Positions 58,563 to 64,000 of a DNA stretch of 64,000 nt are shown piece after piece (the first letter of the stretch is position 1; each line of letters starts with the position of its first letter). The position numbers and the translations under genes were made by a program. The stretch is from Voacanga thouarsii (lineage: Eukaryota > Streptophyta > Magnoliopsida > Gentianales > Apocynaceae), in assembly GCA_026120185.1 (NCBI GenBank), contig JANUWF010001218.1:3224001-3288000 (forward strand), given 5' to 3'. The notes beneath the pieces are model-generated. The model searched no databases and was not told the origin of the DNA. It saw nothing but the letters and a program-made list of their open reading frames with translations.

Positions 58563-59080
58563 GGCTCATTTGTCAAATTTTACTTGATTTCATCATAGTG
58601 GAAGTGAAGAGAAGGTGAAGGATTTTTGGTTTAGTTTAGGAGAAGATGAAGTTAAAATTTTGAGAGAGGCAGAGAGAGCAATGATGGTTTTGAATTTCTA
58701 GGAGAGAGAGAGAGAGAGCTTTTTGAGATTTCCTAGGTTCTAGAGAGGATAAGTACAATCAAGTACTTTTCATCAAAGACTTTTTTTCAGAGGTAGAGTA
58801 TTGATATATTTTTGAAAAATGTGCAGATGTTTGAAAATTTGAAATGTCACTTCTGGACTTTTGTTTCACTCCTCCTGGATAACAAAAAAAATGGACTTTT
58901 TATAAACTTTGAGCTGCTGATATTTTTGATTTTGGCTGAGTCCAAAATTGTTTGTAGCAGTTTGATTGTGGGGATTTTGGAGTCTTATTTTTCAGATACT
59001 GCGTCTAAAATCTCTGTCTAAAAGTTGTGTTTTCAGTAATTCTGCAAACATAAACAAACACATCTTTGGCAAATTGTCAG
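58563..59080 (-). other. SIRE-2 pol-to-env spacer
   Basis: Non-coding; corresponds to 31850-32340 of SIRE-1. Its left part (to 58895) is part of the tandem duplication. Contains a short (GA)n near 58701-58716. Confidence 0.75.
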
Positions 59081-59556
59081 TTACATGATCTTGATAATTC
59101 CTAAGCCTCTTCTCAAATAATTAAATCTTTCTTCGGCCAGAGGTTTGGTAAAAATATTTGCATACTGTTCATCGGTTGAGATATATTTGACACACACATC
59201 TCCTTTAAGAATATGATCTCTAATAAAGTGATGTTTGATCTCAATATGCTTGGTTCTAGAATATTGAATAGGATTTTTTGTTAGATGACTTGCACTTGTA
59301 TTATCACATAGTATAGGCACGCAATCGAAAATAAGACCAAAATCAAGTAATGTGTTTTTCATTCATAAGATTTGCGCACAACAGTTCCATGCTACAATGT
59401 ATTTAGCCTCGGTTGTGGATAAGGATACATAACCTTGTTTCTTGCTATGCCATGACATTAGAGAATTTTCGAAGAATTGACAATGCTTACTAGTGCTTTT
59501 TCATTCAACTTTATAGCCTGCATAGTCTGCGTCATGTAGCCTATAAGATCAAATGA
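59081..59556 (-). pseudogene. SIRE-2 RNase H
   Basis: The open frame 59081-59362 has LCDNTSASHLTKNP, RTKHIEIKHHFIRDH and YISTDEQYANIFTKPL, a well-preserved copia RNase H C-terminal half. The first half (59363-59556) is broken. Confidence 0.92.
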
Positions 59557-60640
59557 GCTAGTTCGAGGATACCATAAACCATAGTTGTATGTTCCAACCA
59601 TGTATCTAAGAATACGTTTCACAGTGCATAAGTGAGATTCTTTCGGACATGGTTGAAATATAACATACAGACAAACTAAAAACATAATATCTGGCCGGCT
59701 AGCAGTAAGATATAGAAAACTCCTAATTATACCTCTATATTTTCATTCGTCCACTTTCTTACCCTTTTCATCCTTGTGAAGCTTTAGAGAAGTGCTCATA
59801 GGTGTACTGATTTCTTTAGCTTCGTTCATACCAAACCTCTTGAGCAGTTCCTTAGTATACTTTTCTTGATTTAGAAAAATTCTATCATTGGTTTGTTTAA
59901 TTTGTAATCCAAGGAAGAAGTTGAGTTCTCCCATCATGCTCATCTTAAATTCTTGCTACGTAGTCTTGGCAAACATTTTACACAATGATTCATTAGTAGA
60001 ACAAAAAATGATATCATCAACATAAATTTGGACAATGAGAAGATCATCAAATTTTTTTGATTTAATAAACAATGTAGTATCAATTAAGTCTCTTGAAAAA
60101 CCTTTGAAAGTAAGAATCTACTAAGCCTTTCATACGAAGCTCTTGGGGCTTGTTTTTAACCATAAAGAGCTTTTGAGAGTTTGAAAACATGATTTGGAAA
60201 GTGTTGATGAATTAAACCTTGATATTGTTCTACATATACCTCCTATTTAATAAAGCTATTCAAAAATCCACTTTTAATATCTATTTGATAAAGCGTGAAA
60301 GTTTTAAAAGATGCAAAGGCAAGTAGCATTCTTATGGACTCTAATCTAGCAACAGGAGCAAATGGTTCGTCATAGTTTATGCCCTCTTCTTGATTGAATC
60401 TTTGGGCAACAAGTCTAACTTTATTTCTAATCACCACTCCATGTTCATCAAGTTTATTTCTGAAAACCACTTGGTACCAATGGCCAAATGATCAAGTGGT
60501 CTAGGATGAGTTTCCAAACTTCATTTCTCTCAAATTAGTTCAGCTCTTCTTGCAAAGTTAGGATCCAAAAATCATCATGCAAGGTCACATCTATACAATT
60601 AGGTTTAATACTAGACAACAAAGCAAAATTGTTTACAAAG
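59557..60640 (-). pseudogene. SIRE-2 reverse transcriptase
   Basis: 60243-60470: MVFRNKLDEHGVVIRNKVRL, FNQEEGINYDEPFAPVAR and IDIKSGFLN with the first catalytic Asp. The YVDD box is at 60013-60024. 59743-59943: MGELNFFLGLQIKQT, TPMSTSLKLHK. Stops or shifts near 60240, 60120, 59955 and 59740. Catalytic boxes intact. Confidence 0.92.
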
Positions 60641-61840
60641 TACCATCTAGTTTTGACCCCCACAGCTAGGATCACCAATAATTTGCTCTTTTGGATGACC
60701 AATTTTGTACTTTCAATCTTTTGGTAGCCCTTGATCAGTATGCTCTTCGATTTCTTGTTTTCTTTGTTCAGCTTGTAACTCTTCTAATTCTTCTTCTTTG
60801 GCATGAATGTCTAGCAATGGAGCTTTGTGCTGTTCTCTGCCTTTTTCTTTTGAAATCCCTATATCATCATTATCATATTTCCTTGATGTATATATATTAA
60901 ATTCATCAAAGATAATATGTATAGATTCGTCCACACATGGAGTTCTTTTATTATACACTCTATATGCCTTTTTATTGGAAGAGTATCCAAGAAATATAGC
61001 CTTATTAGATTTGCAATCAAATTTTTCAAGATTGTCTCGAGTATCAAGAACAAAACATTTGCAATCAAAGACTTCAAAATAGGAAATTGAAACATAAGCT
61101 CAAATAGTGTTTTTCTTAAAAAAGGTCTCAACATAACTCGATTAACAATGTAACATGTTGTATTAACAGCTTCAGCCCAAAAGTATTTTGGAAGAGAATT
61201 TTCACAAATCATGGATTTAGTTATTTCTTGCAAAGTTCTATTTTTTCTTTCAACAATACCATTTTTTTGAGGGATTTTAGTAGCTGAAAAGTTGTGAAAG
61301 ACTCAATTCTCATTACAAAAATGTGTAAACTCATTGTTGCAAAATTCTCTACCATTGTTACTCCTAATAGAAATTAATTTGCATCCAAGAGATTTTGGAC
61401 ATGCTAGAATAATCTAGAAAATTCAGATAATACCTCATCTTTTTGTCCGAGAAATAAAGTCTAAGTAAATCTTGAGAAATCATCTACTAGAACATAAGCA
61501 TACCTCTTACCACAAAAGCTAGTGGTCCTCATCGGTCCAAACAAATCCATATGTATTAATTTAAGGGGTTTTGATGTGAAAATTATTTTATTGGGCTTAA
61601 AGGAGGTTTTGATCTATTTTCTATATTGGCATGCATCACAAATTCTACTTTTATCAAACTTCATTTTGGACAGTCCTTTAACAAGCTCTTTTGAAAACAA
61701 TTTATTTAGGAAATTCAATAATACATAACCTAACTTTCTATGCCAAGATAACTATTATTATCATGCACGGAAATGCATCTAATATCATGAGCCATAATAT
61801 CATCAAGATAGAATATATATACATTCCCAACACGGTTAGT
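60641..61840 (-). pseudogene. SIRE-2 integrase
   Basis: Segment 60859-61233 has MICENSLPKYFWAEAVNTTC and NRVMLRPFLRKT, the C-terminal part of the core. Upstream, broken frames hold the second catalytic region and the HHCC domain, alignable to SIRE-1 29205-29800. 60713-60958 carries the acidic linker to RT (EEELEELQAEQRKQEIEE). Confidence 0.88.
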
Positions 61841-62160
61841 AACAAAAATTATTTAATTACTTGAGCTGACCATAACAGAACAAGAATCTTTCTCAAAAAT
61901 AACTTTACAACCATTGTCACATAATTGACTAATGCTAAGCAAGTTGTATTTCAACTCATCAATCAATAAAACTTGTTTGATAATGGTTGAAGATCCTTTA
62001 CCAATGTTACCTATGCTAAGTATCTTCCATTTCTCTTTGTCTCCAAAGGTAACGAACCCATCATTTATAGGTTGAACATCTTCTAATAGGGTTGCATTTC
62101 CGGTTATGTATCTTGAGTATTCACTATCCAAGAACCACTTTTTGAAGCTCATTTTCTCTA
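61841..62160 (-). pseudogene. SIRE-2 protease
   Basis: Open frame 61853-62152. Active-site loop reads FLDSEYSRYITG: Asp and Ser are present but the invariant Gly is Glu, which should abolish activity. The conserved ELKYNLLSISQLCDNGCKVI stretch follows. Confidence 0.87.
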
Positions 62161-62890
62161 GTGAATGTACCTATACATAAGATGGAAAAGTGATTTTTGA
62201 TACCCATATCTTATTGGATCCATAGGGGTTAGTAATGATTTTTTTAATTCTCCAATCAATTTTCATTCATAATCTAATGCTTTTCATAATATAACACCTG
62301 GATGCATTGTGTTCATTTTTACCACAATAAGTGCAACGTGTGTAATTTGTGTTTGAGGAACTTGCTTTTACAAAATAAGACTTGTATTTTCCTATTTTGG
62401 GCATGTTACAGTAGCCAATACCATTTCTATTTCTAGCAATCCATTGTACTCCAAGAAGTTTATTCAGATTGCTTTAGCCATAGTGAATTTTTCAATATAA
62501 GTAATGAGATCATCACCTTTCAATTTCGTATTATCAAACTCAAAGATCATAACTTCAAGATATAAGACTTTATCACACAAACATTTATTCTTGAGGGCAG
62601 AGCAGTTCAAGAAGGTAGAAGTGATTTCTTTTTCAACATTTAAGCAACACATGGAGTCAAGCAAAATTTTGTTCTCACTTACTAGATTGTCATTTTCATT
62701 TGATAAAAATCAATTTTCACTTTCAGTTCCTTGTTCTTTCTTGACAATCTTTTCAGTTCACGGAACATATCAAGAAGAAGTTCATTTGGATTATCAATAT
62801 TATCATAAGTAGAATTATGCAATTCAGGTTCAAGGATAGATGGGGTGGAGTTTACCTTATCCTCCACTGCTATGAAGCATATGTTAGTTG
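62161..62890 (-). pseudogene. SIRE-2 gag-pol linker: second knuckle and coiled coil
   Basis: Near 62300-62345 a CCHC knuckle CTYCGKNEHNASRC with all ligands; 62464-62867 the coiled coil (MFRELKRLSRKNKELKVKID) with one shift near 62690. Same architecture as SIRE-1. Confidence 0.78.
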
Positions 62891-63956
62891 TTTCATTTTA
62901 AGAATCTGTAATTTCTTTAGATCCGAACTCATTTTGATCCCAAGTTCCCTTCAATTCTTTTCCTTTCTTTGTTTTTAGATCCTTTATTTTCTTTTTGAGC
63001 ATCTTGGCTTCTTTCTCTTTAGCTATTGGGTAGTCAGCAATAAAGTGTTCAGTACTCTTGCATTCATAGCATTAAGGCTTGAAAGATGAGGAATGTCCCT
63101 TCCTTTTTACAAACTTTTTACCTCTTTTGAAGTTTTCCTTTTTGAATATCTTTCTAAATTTTTTTGCAATCATAGCCAATTCTTTGGTATCCACTTTAGT
63201 TCCATCGTCACTATCATATTGACTACTATTAGCATCCTCATCAATAGCTTTCAGTGCTGTTCCTCTTTTGCTTTTGTCGTTTCCATCAATTTCTTGAAAC
63301 CTTTTGAGCTTCATTTCTTGAGTTAAGAGAGAACCAATTAGCTCTTCAGTGGGTAAGGTTTTCAAATCTTTTGATTCCTCTATAGTCGGAGCTTTTGGTT
63401 GCCAGCTCTTTGGTAAGACATCTAGAATTTTTTGATTTTGTTCACCAAGGGAATAACTTTTCCCATAAGCCTTAAGTCCATTTTGTAACGTTTGTGAATC
63501 TAGTGAACATATCGGTTATGCTTTCATTTGGCTTCATAGTAAATAATTCATAATCATGAATCAAAAGCCCAACTTCGATTCCTTCAGTTGATTTGTCCCT
63601 TTACGGGTGACTTCAAGCAATCTCCACATGTCATGGGCTAAATCATAGCCATTAACTCTGTTATATTCAGTGACATCAAGGGCACAATATAGAATTTTCA
63701 TAACTTGAAAATTTAATGTCATTTTGGCATTGTCTTTAGCATCATATTTATTACTCTGTTTTGGAACTATTTGACCTTCAGCACTTCTTGAGGGAACATA
63801 TGGTCCTCTTTCAATTAAATTCCATAGCTCAAAATTAATTGAGCAAACTTAGATCTTTATGTGATTTTTTTCAGAATGTGTAATTACTCCCAGTAAACAA
63901 AGGAGGTCTATTTGCCGACGATCCCTTGATATAGGGAAAAGAGGAAATATTTGTCA
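62891..63956 (-). pseudogene. SIRE-2 gag
   Basis: ATG at 63954-63956, by comparison with SIRE-1 position 27002. Capsid sequence to about 63370 is broken. 63072-63365 is open. The first zinc knuckle near 63020-63062 reads CYECKSTEHFIADY, so the last Cys is Tyr. A Lys-rich tail follows. Confidence 0.86.
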
Positions 63957-64000
63957 TAAGAATCTTTTCTACAAATTCTTTTTAGTCGAAAAAGAGTAGA

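Larger units (their letters stand above)
51846..58895 (-). repeat. Tandem duplication of 1.38 kb inside SIRE-2 env-like region
   Basis: Unit one 51846-53224 and unit two 53225-58895 (after subtracting the 4276 bp insertion and its duplicated site) are colinear direct repeats, about 95% alike by eye. Each covers the spacer upstream of the env-like gene plus its N-terminal and central parts. The junction near 53225 lies in a ctttttgtt-type microhomology shared by both unit ends. Confidence 0.88.
9081..64000 (-). mobile_element. SIRE-2: Sirevirus (Ty1/copia) element, split by nested insertions
   Basis: The 3' LTR is in three pieces (9081-9888, 11664-11967, 49640-49835) that add up to about 1.3 kb, the LTR length of SIRE-1. 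Internal sequence runs from 49836 rightward to the window edge: polypurine-rich 3' region, env-like gene with a tandem duplication, RNase H, RT, integrase, protease, gag. The last bases match SIRE-1 positions 26960 onward, so the primer binding site and 5' LTR should start within about 20 bp beyond 64000. Insertions in it: 9889-11663, 11968-49639 and 54075-58350. Confidence 0.93.

Overview
The window is an AT-rich, gene-poor stretch of a flowering-plant nuclear genome, probably a dicot. It is almost entirely LTR retrotransposons inserted into one another. I see no intact host gene, rRNA, CRISPR array or prokaryotic feature. Every element ORF is broken by stops, frameshifts, deletions or later insertions.

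Layout, left to right. 1-4650: a minus-strand Ty1/copia element (Copia-1) cut by the left edge inside RNase H, with a 350 bp 5' LTR. 4651-6976: AT-rich flank with a possible MITE. 6977-9080: a decayed minus-strand Ty3/gypsy chromovirus-like remnant (gag/protease and integrase survive, RT is gone). From 9081 to past the right edge: one minus-strand Sirevirus (SIRE-2, Ty1/copia), stretched by everything inserted in it. Its 3' LTR now lies in three pieces (9081-9888, 11664-11967, 49640-49835). It is split first by a 1775 bp BARE/Angela-like solo LTR (9889-11663) and then by a 37.7 kb minus-strand Athila-type Ty3/gypsy element (Athila-1, 11968-49639).

Inside Athila-1 are a Helitron-like insertion (13673-16225) carrying a CIPK-type protein-kinase exon fragment, and a plus-strand Athila complex (Athila-2, about 17888-44564). 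Athila-2 keeps gag and an env-like ORF but has lost pol; Athila-1 keeps pol but has lost most of gag and the env-like ORF. Athila-2 was hit by a 1638 bp foldback LTR derivative (22027-23664), by a second Sirevirus with both LTRs (SIRE-1, plus strand, 25653-36434), and by a 4.3 kb LTR-like element (38617-44354) that holds another Athila-type solo LTR (40979-42424). A second copy of the 4.3 kb element (54075-58350) interrupts the env-like gene of SIRE-2, which also carries a 1.38 kb tandem duplication.

Most junctions have 5 bp target-site duplications, and for several the uninterrupted sequence survives in a paralogous element elsewhere in the window, so the order of events can be read internally: SIRE-2, then Athila-1, then Athila-2, then SIRE-1 and the 4.3 kb element, then its solo LTR. 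The most unusual items are the env-like ORF apparently shared by the copia (Sirevirus) and gypsy (Athila) elements, the foldback LTR derivative, the Helitron with a kinase fragment, the env-like tandem duplication, a tRNA-like A/B-box sequence in the 4.3 kb elements, and a GC-rich hairpin in the Athila LTR. Identity statements are by-eye comparisons within the window; no database search was run.
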